Shown in pieces: positions 54,292-64,000 of a DNA stretch of 64,000 bases; within the stretch, counting starts at the first letter, position 1; every line of letters starts with the position of its first letter. Source of the stretch: Tetranychus cinnabarinus (Eukaryota > Arthropoda > Arachnida > Trombidiformes > Tetranychidae). Under the pieces are notes generated by a model, which saw only the letters and a list, made by a program, of their open reading frames with translations, did no database searches and was not told where the DNA came from. The stretch spans positions 12,353,001 through 12,417,000 of the forward strand of contig WHVY01000002.1 in the NCBI GenBank assembly GCA_022266195.1, given 5' to 3'. The position numbers and the translations under genes were made by a program.

Positions 54292-55399
54292 TCAAGTTTT
54301 GTAATAAAACTCTATTCTAAACTTGGCCGCTTTGTACATATTGCGGAGGATATTATCACAGGTTTTGTTGGTAATCATTTTGTTTATATAAGGATAAATG
54401 AACTTGATCATCAGCCTTCTCGCTTTTTTGGGAAGTCCTCTTTGACAAAGGCTATATACCATGTAAATCGAGCAACGAGCGATAACTGTTGGATCTCCGG
54501 ATAAACACGCCAGTCCAATTTGCTTCAATGAAGTTTCTCCGGCTTTAATAGCCTATAAACGTCAAACAATAAAAGTGAAAAAATAAATTAAGTTGTTGAA
54601 ATTTGGTGAGTTGAAGCGAACATAATTTGATTTTATAATTGTCAGTAATCTCAGAATTAAAGGCCAGTCCAATTTGCGAAGACGTTACTTACAAAATTTT
54701 TATAATTTTCCCCAAGAGATGAATACGCTCCACCAAGAGTAGATAGTATAGATAGAGTTTCTTCAATCTTTAATTTGATGGAAACCAAGGCTAGAATCAA
54801 ATAATTCCTGTAAGAAATGGATAGATAGATGTAAATAATGTCAGATAAATGATAGGAATAACAACTGCTACTAACCCTTGCCAGTCAATTGGAGAATAAT
54901 CACAATCATTGACTCTGAATTTAACGATTAGGTCTAAATCAGTTCTATTGCGGATCAGCGTAATAATCCTTTTACGATAAGTCTTTGGTATCAATTCCTT
55001 TTTGACAAGTGATCTGGTAAAATTTTTACTCCTTCGGACTTCATTGAAGACATACATCAATTGATAGAGTGTAAGGTTGTAATTTTGAAGACACCAATGG
55101 TCAATATGGCATTGACAGCTTTCTTCAAGTCCATTAGATATAGTCGAGCTTGTCGTAAATGCCAGAGATGAAAATGAAGATAGTTTCGAAACTAATTCTG
55201 ATGATTTAATTGATAAGTCTGAAGAGCATTCGGTCAATGATTGTTTGGTTGATGAAAATGACGAGGGTAATTGCGAAGTTGACGGTAACCAGCCTGGTTT
55301 GGTAAAACTAAACTTTTTGTCCCTTTCATTGCTTGAATACAAAGGGAACGCGTAAATAGCTTTTTCTGTGTGATATACATAACCAGTCAGCGTAATCAT
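54292..55399 (-). CDS. Conserved-looking protein of unknown function, three exons
   Basis: Exons (minus): 55399-54876, 54807-54693, 54552-54292. All junctions are GT-AG and in phase, giving 299 residues from the ATG at 55399. The N-terminal part is Ser-rich. It is followed by CQCHIDHWCLQNYNLTLYQL, NEVRRSKNFTRSLVKKELIP and VNDCDYSPIDWQGNYLILAL. A helical C-terminal half comes next, with ETLSILSTLGGAYSSLGENY and LACLSGDPTVIARCSIYMVY, ending KFRIEFYYKT. The clean splicing and even composition suggest a real, intact gene. I think it belongs to a metazoan family but cannot name it. It is divergent from RPL6, with about 170 bp between its ATG and the likely RPL6 first exon. Confidence 0.75.
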
Positions 55400-55824
55400 C
55401 GATAAATTAACAAAGAAACACAGAATCAAAATCAGATGGTGTCAACAAAAACTTGAATTCAGTACTTTTACTGTAACGCAGGGCAACTATAAACTATCCG
55501 CTAGATGTCACCAGTAAGCTAGAAGACAGCATATTTCAGAAACTATTTCCTATTTCCGTCTAAACTCTGAGCGTTTTTACAATTTATCTTAATGGTAAGT
55601 ATTTTTAATTTTTAATTGTTATTTAAGTTTTATTTAATAGTGATTATGATTAGTTTACTTTAAACTATTAACATCTATTGTGTTACTTGTTATTTAATTT
55701 GAATCACTAATCAGTCTCTGTTATTCGCTGTAATTTTGTGGTTGCTGAGCTGACCGGTTTTTCAACGTGTTATTTTCATCAACATCTTTGGTCAATTAAT
55801 TTATTGTGATTTTCTTTTTTTCAG
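55400..55824. promoter_or_regulatory. Divergent promoter region and RPL6 5' UTR intron
   Basis: It lies between two head-to-head genes. A donor AATG|GTAAGT near 55592 and the acceptor TTTTTCAG at 55824 bound a probable intron in the RPL6 5' UTR, common for ribosomal protein genes. Pyrimidine runs (TTTCCTATTTCC) near 55545-55557 could be the 5' TOP start. A shared bidirectional promoter is inference. Confidence 0.5.
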
Positions 55825-56736
55825 ATGGATAAAACTAAGAGTAAACTTCCCAAGCAGGCCGCTTCTCCTGCTGCCAAGAAAGAGAAAAAGTCTAAGGCCG
55901 GTAAAAAAGAAAAGAAAGTTGTTCCCAAAAAAGTTGTTAAGCTTTTGACCCACAGATCAACTCGACCATTATGGGCTAAAATTAAGCGTGCGGCTAAAAA
56001 GAAGGGTGTTGCTCCTGATACCTTAGTCAAGCAAAAGCCCAAGTTTGTGGTAAAACCAATCGGAGGAGAAAAGAATGGTGGCAAACGTTTGGTTAGGGTG
56101 AAAAAAGAGCAAAGGTTCTATCCAACTGAGGTCAAGCCTAGGAAACGTAGAACAGGCAAAGTCTGCTTTTCTATGCACAAGAAGAACTTCAAAAAAGGTA
56201 ATTTTTCAATTTCTAGTCTGCATCACTAGCTTACGTATTACGTTGTATTTATTCACATTTTGTTTATATCTTCAGGTATTTCACCAGGACGTGTAGTTAT
56301 CCTCTTAGCTGGTCGTCATAAGGGTAAAAGAGCAGTTGTTTTGAAAACTTTACCTAGTGGTATGCTTATGATCACTGGACCCCATAAAATCAACGGATGT
56401 CCACTTAGACGAATGCATCAAATGTACACTATTGTGACTAGCGTAAAACTGGACGTTTCTGGAGTAAAAGTTCCAGAGCATATTAATGATAAATACTTCA
56501 AGAGTCGTAAGTTTGCTCGTCTAAAGGCTAAATCAAAGAAAGGAGCAGGTAACATCTTTGAAACAAAGTCTGCAGATTACAAGCCTAACCTTCAACATCG
56601 TAAAGATCAAGTTGAAGTAGACAAGCAAATAATTGACGTTATTCGAAAACATCCCGATAAGAAGCTCATGTTCGGTTACCTTGGTTCTTATTTCTGTCTT
56701 CGTAATAATATGTATCCTCATAAAATGAAGTTTTGA
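55825..56736 (+). CDS. RPL6: 60S ribosomal protein L6 (eL6)
   Basis: A structural protein of the large cytosolic ribosomal subunit. Exons 55825-56197 and 56276-56736, with a 78-bp GT-AG intron; 277 residues, near the usual animal length. A Lys/Ala-rich N-terminal tail is followed by the conserved core: ISPGRVVILLAGRHKGKRAV, LITGP-type MLMITGPHKINGCPLRRMHQ, KYFKSRKF, and the C-terminal YLGSYFCLRNNMYPHKMKF. The ATG lies directly after a splice acceptor. AATAAA follows the stop by about 20 bp. Intact, and the most secure gene in the window. Confidence 0.97.
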
Positions 56737-57456
56737 TGGTTGACTAAATTTTTGGAAATAAATTAACTCCAATGAAAAAGCTTACCTTTGTATTGGTCAT
56801 TAATTTTCCAACTGCATTAAATTATCTAATTAAAACCAGTCGCTGTTGAAGCCAAAAGATCAACTGTCTCAGGTGTTTTATCACTGAACAATTTATATCT
56901 ATTTAAAAAAATTTCAGAACTTCCTGTGATTTCGTGCATCCAGATTTGTATGTTTCACTTTGTAATTAAGCTTTTGGAGTTACTTTACTGATAGTTTTAT
57001 TATATTCTGAATACAATTATTTATAAATGCAATTGGGAGGATATACAATAATTTGTTAGCTCTTCTGACAGTCAATTTAATTTTGTTAATTGAATTAAGC
57101 ATTTTTCGTTCAATGAATAGCTCTTGCTGTAGAAATAAGTTATCTCAAAGGAGTAACACTATCTGCTGCTTTACTGTACTGTTTATGTGTCTTAATTTCC
57201 AGTAACTTTACCCTACTAACATTATTTACAGCATTTTAATTTTGCGATATTGAAATATTATTTCTTTAGATAAATTGCCAATGGATTACATAATGAGATC
57301 GGATATTTAATAATTTTGGAACTTTTAATTCAAAGTAATAACTGAATACAAGTTATTTGTAATGAGAATCAAAGAGAAGACGAAAGAATAAGTGACAAAA
57401 TTTGCATTGAAAGGGTCACTTTTTGCTCTATTGGTTAAAATTTGATGGTTTTCATA
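56737..57456. other. Intergenic stretch
   Basis: 3' flanks of RPL6 (+) and the TIL gene (-), which converge here. No other feature. Confidence 0.5.
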
Positions 57457-57912
57457 CTATTTTTCGAAAAATTCATACTTATAATAGCTTTGAATTGTGG
57501 TAAGATGATAGTTCATCGATTCATGAGACTCGGTGTTTGGAGGCGCGTTGATGATTGCTACACATTCTTGCTCAGTATAACATTGACCATCCAACGCTTC
57601 AAAATAACCTTCTTTACAAAAACATCGGGCAACACATTCTCGGGTACAAAATTCAGGATTTGGCAGGTAACAAGTGGGTGGACAGGCGGTTCCACATTCA
57701 TTGAACTCTTGCCTTTCACTCGAACATTGCTCCAATTTACTCTCTGAATGAAAAAACAAGAAAATTAAGCCTAAAAACGGGAAAATATTCAACAGAACAA
57801 ATAAACCAAATAACAATTCTACTTTACCTGACCATCTTTTATGTCCATTCACTTGTGAACATTTTAACACCAGAATGAGAATTAAAAAAGGCAAAAACAG
57901 TTTCACGATCAT
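57457..57912 (-). CDS. Secreted TIL-domain (trypsin-inhibitor-like) protein
   Basis: Exons 57912-57828 and 57743-57457, with an 84-bp intron; 123 residues from the ATG at 57912. A clear signal peptide (MIVKLFLPFLILILVLKC..VNG) is followed by one TIL domain with the ten cysteines in the family pattern (EQC, NECGTACPPTC, FCTREC, ARCFC, GQC, EQEC). TIL proteins are mostly secreted serine-protease inhibitors (Ascaris type), but target and activity cannot be read from the sequence. A short acidic/Tyr-rich tail follows the domain. Confidence 0.88.
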   Translation of the reverse strand: MIVKLFLPFLILILVLKCSQVNGHKRWSGKVELLFGLFVLLNIFPFLGLIFLFFHSESKLEQCSSERQEFNECGTACPPTCYLPNPEFCTRECVARCFCKEGYFEALDGQCYTEQECVAIINAPPNTESHESMNYHLTTIQSYYKYEFFEK

Positions 57913-58734
57913 TTTGATTTCTTGATTGATCAATTTTTTGCTCTGAATGACTTATATTTTGTTATTTAACATATTGATTTTATTTATTTCGCTTTGAATA
58001 AATGCAGAGTTGAAAATGTAAACTAATTAACTAGAAAAGCTATCAAATTATATCCCATTTGGTATCAACGAAGTTTTCAAAGACGAAAAATTCAATATGG
58101 AAATCAAGATTAACTTTTTTCTTTCTTCAAACGTTTCTTCTTATTCTTCTTTCTTCTTTCTTATTCTGATAAATTCAAGTGAGGCATTATTTATAGGGTG
58201 AATTAATTGTATTACAGGTTTCACAGCCAGATATTACATTATTTTAGAAATGTTTTATAAAATGAAAATAAAGGGAAAGTAACATGTAAAGAAATTAATA
58301 TGATATGAAAAGGTCGCTTCGATTTAACAAACAACAGAGGAGAAAAAAGGATGAGTAAGTTTGTAATTATATAATTAAATTTAACGGAACCAGCTTTGGG
58401 ATATTTAAAGATCGGAGTTTGTGGTTGTTTTTTCGTTATGAGTTACGCAGTAAGAGAGATCTTCAATCACAAATAAATTATTGGGAATGGGTCCATATAA
58501 CAGAGCATCATCCATACATGGTAATCAATAGCTCTATATGTGGTGAATTTTTTGGTTGATGTAATCTCTGAACTGGTTGAAGTGTTTTGCGAATGAGATT
58601 CAATTCTAAGGTAATTAATTACAACCACCCATACAATCGATGTGTAGTTTATGAAACCAAATTTACGATCGGAGAAAGTGAACGAATAAATGGCTTTTAA
58701 TATTTTTTGGTTAGTTTTATTTGATTCAAAATTA
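57913..58734. other. Spacer, 3' flank of the membrane-protein gene
   Basis: No supported gene. TCTTCTT runs occur near 58125-58160. Confidence 0.45.
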
Positions 58735-59727
58735 TCAAACAACTGGCTTTTCATTAGTGTAAAGATAGCGAGATGAATGATTGCCATTATTATTATCTGA
58801 GAGAAGACCTGATGCAGCCGTTGGACGACTTTTACTTCCTGAGCTTCCATTAGAGTAATTGTTGCCTTTTAAATTAAGTCCTCCAGTGAGTCCAGAATCT
58901 AATTTTATTGAATTCATCTTGTTGTCGTTTCCATAACTTTGAGATCCAAATGGTTCCTCCAAAAGTTCAGTTTCCCAGTCTTCACCGTCTTCAGATGGAT
59001 CAAAGTTATAAACTGGCATTAAATGATGTCTTAATTTATCTAACCTGTTCTTTCGAACTAAAATGACTATTAAGAATATTATTGCCGCACATACGATGAT
59101 AGAAAACAAGCCAATAAAGATCACTGATAAACCACTGGTGGAGCTTTCGAGATCAGGTTGCTCCATAGCTAAGCTAGAGGTTAAGTTTGCGTAATTAGTA
59201 AGATTTTTCCCAGCTTGAATTGAGGGAACAGTTGTGACCAATGGACTGTTATCAGCTTTCGGAGCAAGCTGAGTCGTAAAATTAGCCAAGGTTTTGTTGA
59301 CAACACGGTTAACCACTGAAGGGAGAGTAGTATTAAGCCTATCAGACAATGGGTTCAAATTAAGTGGCTCTGTGACAGAAATATTTGCTGAATGAGAGGC
59401 CAGAGAAGTATTGATAGCTTGAGAGGTCGGTAAAACAGTAGAATTCAACATTAGGTGATAGTTTGAATTATTCTTTACCAATAAGCTTGATGTAACATTA
59501 CTCAAGTTAACTGAAGAATTGACTGGGTTGTTAACAATTGAACTATTACCAGTATGTATCGTACTCCAGTTACCATTTGTAGTATCATTCATAGACAAAC
59601 TCCCTCCTGATGGAGAGATTAATGAAGAAATTGATGAATTAATGGTGAATGGATTAGATAAAGTGACAATTGTAAAACATGGGATGTATATGAGAAACAA
59701 TAAAATATGTAACACAACCCAAACCAA
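58735..59727 (-). CDS. Single-pass membrane protein, C3orf18-like (5' end unresolved)
   Basis: An open frame of 330 codons on the minus strand. A hydrophobic lead (LHILLFLIYIPCF) acts like a signal peptide. It is followed by ~150 residues very rich in Ser/Asn/Thr with many N-x-S/T glycosylation sites, then a transmembrane helix (VIFIGLFSIIVCAAIIFLIV) and a basic stop-transfer. The cytoplasmic motif KLRHHLMPVYNFDPSEDGED matches the conserved KLRHxLMPxYNFDPTE signature that I associate with vertebrate C3orf18. The frame has no ATG before residue ~46, so a short first exon must lie upstream or translation starts internally. Function unknown; membrane orientation (N-out) is inferred. Confidence 0.72.
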   Translation of the reverse strand: MVWVVLHILLFLIYIPCFTIVTLSNPFTINSSISSLISPSGGSLSMNDTTNGNWSTIHTGNSSIVNNPVNSSVNLSNVTSSLLVKNNSNYHLMLNSTVLPTSQAINTSLASHSANISVTEPLNLNPLSDRLNTTLPSVVNRVVNKTLANFTTQLAPKADNSPLVTTVPSIQAGKNLTNYANLTSSLAMEQPDLESSTSGLSVIFIGLFSIIVCAAIIFLIVILVRKNRLDKLRHHLMPVYNFDPSEDGEDWETELLEEPFGSQSYGNDNKMNSIKLDSGLTGGLNLKGNNYSNGSSGSKSRPTAASGLLSDNNNGNHSSRYLYTNEKPVV

Positions 59728-60170
59728 AATTTGTCAGGCTTCAGCAGAAATTTAGTTTAAACACCAATCTGGTTTGTTTCGAGATGATTTTAAATACTTC
59801 AATACTGTAATAAATAAATAGTCACAAGAAAATAGAAAAAACAATTCAATCGTAATTAAAATGAATAAAAAACAAAACAACTTGCACTATAAAAAAATAC
59901 TGACAAAACAACAACAAATTTAGCACAATTAATAACTTTTATACACTAAAGATGGAGCTTTGACAAAAAAATCATCTAACAAGTAAGTTTGACTCTGTAA
60001 AGTAAATTTAATGGCCCTTTGTTATTGTCACGGTCAAGGTGAAAAATGAGACGTTGTCTTGTTAAGTTAAAATAAATCCAATTAAGTAATTTAAATAAGT
60101 GACTCTGAATTAAAATAAGTGTCAATCTAAAGAGGTGATAAATATATCTGAACGAGATAAAGATCATCAG
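59728..60170. other. Spacer between membrane-protein gene and dUTPase
   Basis: AT-rich; divergent 5' regions. No clear first exon for the membrane-protein gene was identified. Confidence 0.4.
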
Positions 60171-60614
60171 ATGGAACGATCACAGGACAGACTGAAATTC
60201 AAAAAACTAGATCCACGAGCCATAACCCCGACCAGAACAAGTCCTTTGAGCGCAGGAATGGACTTGTACAGCATTGAGGATGTGACTATACCCTCCAATG
60301 GTAAGCAGCTTATTAAAACGGGACTGCAGATACAGACTCCAACAAGGTGCTATGGGAGGATTGCCCCGAGGTCCGGGATGGCCTGGAACCACTTCCTGGA
60401 TGTGGGAGCCGGGGTGGTGGATCCAGACTACACCGGGGAAGTCAAAGTGCTTATATTTAATCATGGAAAAGAGGGATATGGAATTAAACGAGGAGACAGA
60501 ATTGCCCAATTAATCTGTGAAATGATCGTACATCCAGAGATAGAGGAGGTAAAAGAACACATGGAACTTGAAAATGGACGTGGTGAAAAAGGCTTTGGCT
60601 CGTCGGGGAGATAA
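60171..60614 (+). CDS. dut: Trimeric dUTPase, intronless
   Basis: It hydrolyses dUTP to dUMP and pyrophosphate, keeping uracil out of DNA. It has 147 residues from the ATG at 60171. All five trimeric-dUTPase motifs are present: AGMDLYS, APRSGMAW, VGAGVVDPDYTGEVKV (catalytic Asp), YGIKRGDRIAQLI, and the C-terminal GRGEKGFGSSG arm. It has no introns, and the centre (60350-60450) is far richer in G+C than the flanks. It lies 844 bp before an intact LINE ORF1 on the same strand. It could be the host gene, a retro-copy, or an accessory ORF of the LINE; the sequence alone does not decide. Confidence 0.92.
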   Translation: MERSQDRLKFKKLDPRAITPTRTSPLSAGMDLYSIEDVTIPSNGKQLIKTGLQIQTPTRCYGRIAPRSGMAWNHFLDVGAGVVDPDYTGEVKVLIFNHGKEGYGIKRGDRIAQLICEMIVHPEIEEVKEHMELENGRGEKGFGSSGR

Positions 60615-61457
60615 GCAAGACTACTCCTCAAACTCAGCTCCTAACCCGAGCAAGCTTAAAGAAAAAACAATACCATTCACATTGTGAATACTCAGAAAAG
60701 AAGATATTCATATATCTCCTGTAATAAAAGATAAATCTAATGATTTACCATAAGAATAAAAAAATTATAAGAAATATAAAAATTGTGCTCATTAAATCTC
60801 GAGAAAATATATATACGCGCTTGAAATTTTTTAAATGAAACTCAAGTCCCAAAGAAATCAGATACCTAAAACTAAAATAATTAATGGTCATAGGATTAAA
60901 AGAAAAGATAAACATGACCTCATTGCAAATGATATAACAATAGACAATAAGGTCAAGACAAGAACATGATAATGATGAACACAGACAACATTGCTCAATG
61001 GAAAAGATTAGAATTAGGGTATCAAGGGAATAGTAAAAGACAAATCAAAAGAGACTAACAAAAACAATCAGAGAACATGATAATACCTGAGAGATAAGTT
61101 AACAACCAAGGTATCAAGGGAAATAAACAAAATAGATAAACAGTAAACATATACTAAAGATAAGAGTCTAACCCTTAGAGAAATAAAGGCTAACAAATAA
61201 TAAAGTTCAACAGAAATATCAGATAAACTAACATAATCACAAAAATGGAAAATTTGATAAAAAGAGTGATTAAGAAACTCAAAATGGCTATAAAATGTAA
61301 GGAGGGAATATCCTGGTACAATAGTTGAAAAAGTAAAGACAACCAAAGTCCATAAGTTAACTACAAATCTAATTAAACCTCATTAGTGTAAGATTTCTCA
61401 TAGTACGATATACTAGTACATCTCTAACCTAAAGTAATATTAAAAAGTGTGAATCAT
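60615..61457 (+). other. Leader between dUTPase and LINE ORF1
   Basis: A-rich with many short AAAGA/AACATGA motifs and no ORF on the plus strand. It could be the LINE 5' UTR. One hydrophobic minus-strand frame (61068-61346) has no support. Confidence 0.4.
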
Positions 61458-63653
61458 ATGGAAGGGTCTCATCAAACAAAGAATAAACCCCAGTTCAAGA
61501 CATACTCGAGGAATAAAAGCAATGGAGATGAAACTCAGCGAAATATGGAGATGAATCAATCAACAGTGAGTGAACCAAGTACACCAAATGAACCAGTAAT
61601 AAAAGACATAAGTCCAAACCAACAGGAGTCGACACAAACTAGTCAACCGGGTAACGAAATTCAAGGTGTGACTAACTCAACAGCAGATATATCTAAAATA
61701 GAATTGCTTGAAAATCAAAATCCAATACACATCCAATACTCTCAAGTAATACCAGATGTAAAACAAGTGGAAGAACTAGTTGACTTCCTGACGGGGGTTC
61801 TGATAGCAAACACTGATGGTGAAATCAGGAATCTAATGAGCAGAACTCCAAAAGAATCACTAAAGAAATATCAAGAGACAATTATCCAGATAATTTGGAG
61901 TAATCCAGATTCAGAAAGAAGCTACAACTCGGAGCTAATACAAGATATCAACAAATTGATGGAGGTAATGGGGTGGACCTTTGGTGCACCGGAAGGACAA
62001 AAAATTACATCAGCAGATAACCTGATCATCTGGGAAAGTGAAACACCGCTACAAGAGGAACTCCTGAAAAAGAAAATAAAAGAGATAGAAAGCTTCTTGG
62101 AGGTAGTAATTACTGGTAAAGAAAATGAAGTGAACGAATGGAGTCTGGAATCATTCGACTTGCTGAAAAGAAAACAATTACATGAATGGATCCAGGAGAT
62201 AGAAAATAGAGAAGATGTCCAAATTCCAGGACATATGGTAATAAAGTTGGAAAAGCTGAAAGAAACTGATCAATGGGAAAAATTCGGAGCGGAAAAAGAA
62301 ATCAGTGATGAAGATATACAACAAGTTAGAAGCTTTATTGATAAAACATGCAAAATCAATAGACTTCCCAAAATTCAAGAGGAGATAATCAAGTTTAAAG
62401 ATGAGAAGATAGAGGAAATAAAGAAAATTATTTCAGAAATACAATACCCAAGCCCTGTTAATGCCAATCGAGTCCATGAACCGAAACTGATGAAAGACAT
62501 TACTAAGCTGGTAAAAGCTGCACAATGGACCATCCAAAAGAGATCGCTCAAGAGAAAGATAAACAAGAAAAACCAAGATGACGATCTAAAAAGAAGAAAA
62601 ACTCAGGGGAAAGATGACGATATCCCAGGTTTTGAGTTTGTTGAGAATAACTCACTGAAAGGAATTGACAACCAAGTGCAAAAGAACAACAAAGGTACTA
62701 ATGACACGGTGAACAATCAAATCATAATTCGGAAAGAAAGAACTGATGAAAAGGATACAATGATGCTGAATCAGAATACATCCAAAAAAAGAAAGGTGGA
62801 TGAAATCGCACTAAAGAAAGGGGATAATGACAAAAAAGAAAAATTCTGTCTTGAGAAATCAAAGTTCTCGAGAAAGGAAGAAAAAATAGTCAATGGACAT
62901 ATTAAATCATGGAGCTACACAACTCCAAAAGGATATGGTATATTTGTCAAAGGAGCGGGGCATAAAGATTGTGTAAAGACATTAGTAGAAGAGACCACGG
63001 AAGAGATTCCGGCCATCAAAAACATATACTCGGATGATAAATACACATTGGTTGTAATGAAAAGAGAGCAAGACAGGAACGGAATGATGGAAATTCTTGG
63101 AAAACACTTCGAAGGTTTAGAAATTGAATCAGCCAAATACAGATATCCCCAAATAAAGTTCTCAGTGCATGAAAGCATGCTATCCGAAGGGACAGAAAAG
63201 CTTATGGAGAAAGTCAAAAATTGGAATGGGATGAAGAAATTCAAGAAAGAAAGACTAGCCATATCATCAATACATCCCATAAGTAATACAAAGTTTGTAA
63301 TAATAATAATGGATGTCCATCGGGATATAAGAAATTTTATCATCGAAACACTAGATGGTGAAATAAGGATTGGAAACAGGAGTTACACTCTGTCCGATCA
63401 CTTCGAAATACGTAAGTGTCGGAAATGTGGATCAATCCGACATGGCTACTGTGGTGGAGATAAGAAATGTATGATCTGTTCAAAGGTACACAGCAAAGAA
63501 AGCAACTGTACCCATCCGATAAAATGTTCCACCTGCAAAGGAAACCACAAAACTTTCTCCTTAGACTGCGATCAATTCAAACGTGAAATCGAAAATAAAA
63601 TGGATTTTGTCGACATTACCTACCACAATATCATGATAGATAGAAACTTCTAA
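61458..63653 (+). CDS. LINE ORF1 (gag-like nucleic-acid chaperone), intact
   Basis: 731 residues from the ATG at 61458. The N-terminal two thirds are charged, Lys/Glu/Gln-rich and helical, with repeated WxxxI-type helices and a nuclear-signal-like KRKVDE. A conserved domain (about 480-630) precedes three C-terminal zinc knuckles: CRKCGSIRHGYC, CMICSKVHSKESNC, CSTCKGNHKTFSLDC. This layout is typical of ORF1 of Jockey/R1/I-type non-LTR elements, where it binds element RNA. The full open frame, next to many broken elements in this window, suggests a young or selected copy. Confidence 0.85.
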   Translation: MEGSHQTKNKPQFKTYSRNKSNGDETQRNMEMNQSTVSEPSTPNEPVIKDISPNQQESTQTSQPGNEIQGVTNSTADISKIELLENQNPIHIQYSQVIPDVKQVEELVDFLTGVLIANTDGEIRNLMSRTPKESLKKYQETIIQIIWSNPDSERSYNSELIQDINKLMEVMGWTFGAPEGQKITSADNLIIWESETPLQEELLKKKIKEIESFLEVVITGKENEVNEWSLESFDLLKRKQLHEWIQEIENREDVQIPGHMVIKLEKLKETDQWEKFGAEKEISDEDIQQVRSFIDKTCKINRLPKIQEEIIKFKDEKIEEIKKIISEIQYPSPVNANRVHEPKLMKDITKLVKAAQWTIQKRSLKRKINKKNQDDDLKRRKTQGKDDDIPGFEFVENNSLKGIDNQVQKNNKGTNDTVNNQIIIRKERTDEKDTMMLNQNTSKKRKVDEIALKKGDNDKKEKFCLEKSKFSRKEEKIVNGHIKSWSYTTPKGYGIFVKGAGHKDCVKTLVEETTEEIPAIKNIYSDDKYTLVVMKREQDRNGMMEILGKHFEGLEIESAKYRYPQIKFSVHESMLSEGTEKLMEKVKNWNGMKKFKKERLAISSIHPISNTKFVIIIMDVHRDIRNFIIETLDGEIRIGNRSYTLSDHFEIRKCRKCGSIRHGYCGGDKKCMICSKVHSKESNCTHPIKCSTCKGNHKTFSLDCDQFKREIENKMDFVDITYHNIMIDRNF

Positions 63654-63911
63654 TGGACAAAGGAAAGGAACAACTTATCTCCCCTTCTCTCAAGCAACTC
63701 ACAAGCTCCTGCACAACTAAAAAAGTAGAAATATACTTTCCCCCTGTTATTAATCTCCCAAAGAAAAACATTTCAACACCTAAAAGTACTTAAGAAGAAA
63801 ATAACCACTATCTATCTCATTACTTTCCAATTAATGTTAAAACAAACAATAGTAAAACCCTAATTTAACCTTACTGTAACCCAAAAGACATAATAATCCT
63901 AAATAATAACA

Positions 63912-64000
63912 ATGGAACTACTTAATGAGATATTTAATAAAATTATCAAAGAAAATTTAACTTGTGATACATTTTGTGACAGTATTGAAAAAGATAAAGA
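63912..64000 (+). CDS. Probable start of LINE ORF2 (truncated by window edge)
   Basis: An ATG 258 bp after the ORF1 stop opens a frame (MELLNEIFNKIIKENL...) that runs to the window end. Position and strand fit ORF2 (endonuclease-reverse transcriptase), but no catalytic motif is reached. Confidence 0.4.
   Translation, partial: MELLNEIFNKIIKENLTCDTFCDSIEKDK

Noticed and set aside
55821..56084. 87-codon minus-strand frame
   Set aside because: Shadow of the Lys/Ala-rich RPL6 start.
57934..58850. 127-codon minus-strand frame at 58467-58850
   Set aside because: Overlaps the end of the membrane-protein gene in another frame; no homology.

Overview
The window is AT-rich animal DNA. It has short spliceosomal introns (about 60-150 bp), metazoan genes, and many small non-autonomous transposons. 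The animal gene set is Bicaudal-C, LEO1, BCCIP, RPL6, a PP6 regulatory subunit, a TIL-domain inhibitor and a C3orf18-like membrane protein. The compact introns and two selenocysteine-containing selenophosphate synthetases fit an arthropod, plausibly a mite such as a spider mite. That taxonomic call is inference, not a sequence match.

Layout. 1-10169 is nearly gene-free; it holds a rearranged DNA polymerase delta (POLD1) fragment and one MITE. 10170-13345 holds two tandem single-exon paralogues of unknown function; the second has a coiled coil and a C-terminal cluster of SUMO-type motifs. 14955-19349 holds two tandem minus-strand SPS2 genes. Each has an in-frame TGA (selenocysteine) and its own SECIS element in the 3' UTR. 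19443-27476 is rich in MITEs and contains a fatty-acyl-CoA-reductase-like fragment split by a mariner-type element, a Bicaudal-C gene with several reading-frame breaks, and a 273-bp near-perfect inverted repeat. 27888-28391 is an orphan ORF.

28799-33068 is a decayed Ty3/gypsy element on the minus strand (gag, PR, RT, RNase H, IN). 34290-47253 mixes broken single-C2H2-finger genes, LINE endonuclease fragments, a second gypsy integrase fragment, LEO1, a clear BCCIP pseudogene, a P-loop ATPase fragment and a Rab39-like exon. 48526-53200 has frameshifted PP6R (SAPS) and forkhead-like genes and a PSMC3 C-terminal fragment. 54292-59727 is the best-preserved gene block: a conserved gene of unknown function divergent from RPL6, a secreted TIL protein and a single-pass membrane protein. 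60171 to the end holds an intact intronless dUTPase ORF and then an intact LINE ORF1 (three zinc knuckles), with the probable ORF2 start cut by the window edge.

The most interesting points are the duplicated SPS2/SECIS pair with a gene-conversion-like mosaic; a family of 26-42 bp palindromic insertions flanked by 7-8 bp direct repeats; the long palindrome beside Bicaudal-C; and the many duplicate-looking host genes carrying one to several frame breaks, which are either real pseudogenes or sequence errors. No rRNA, CRISPR or convincing tRNA was seen.
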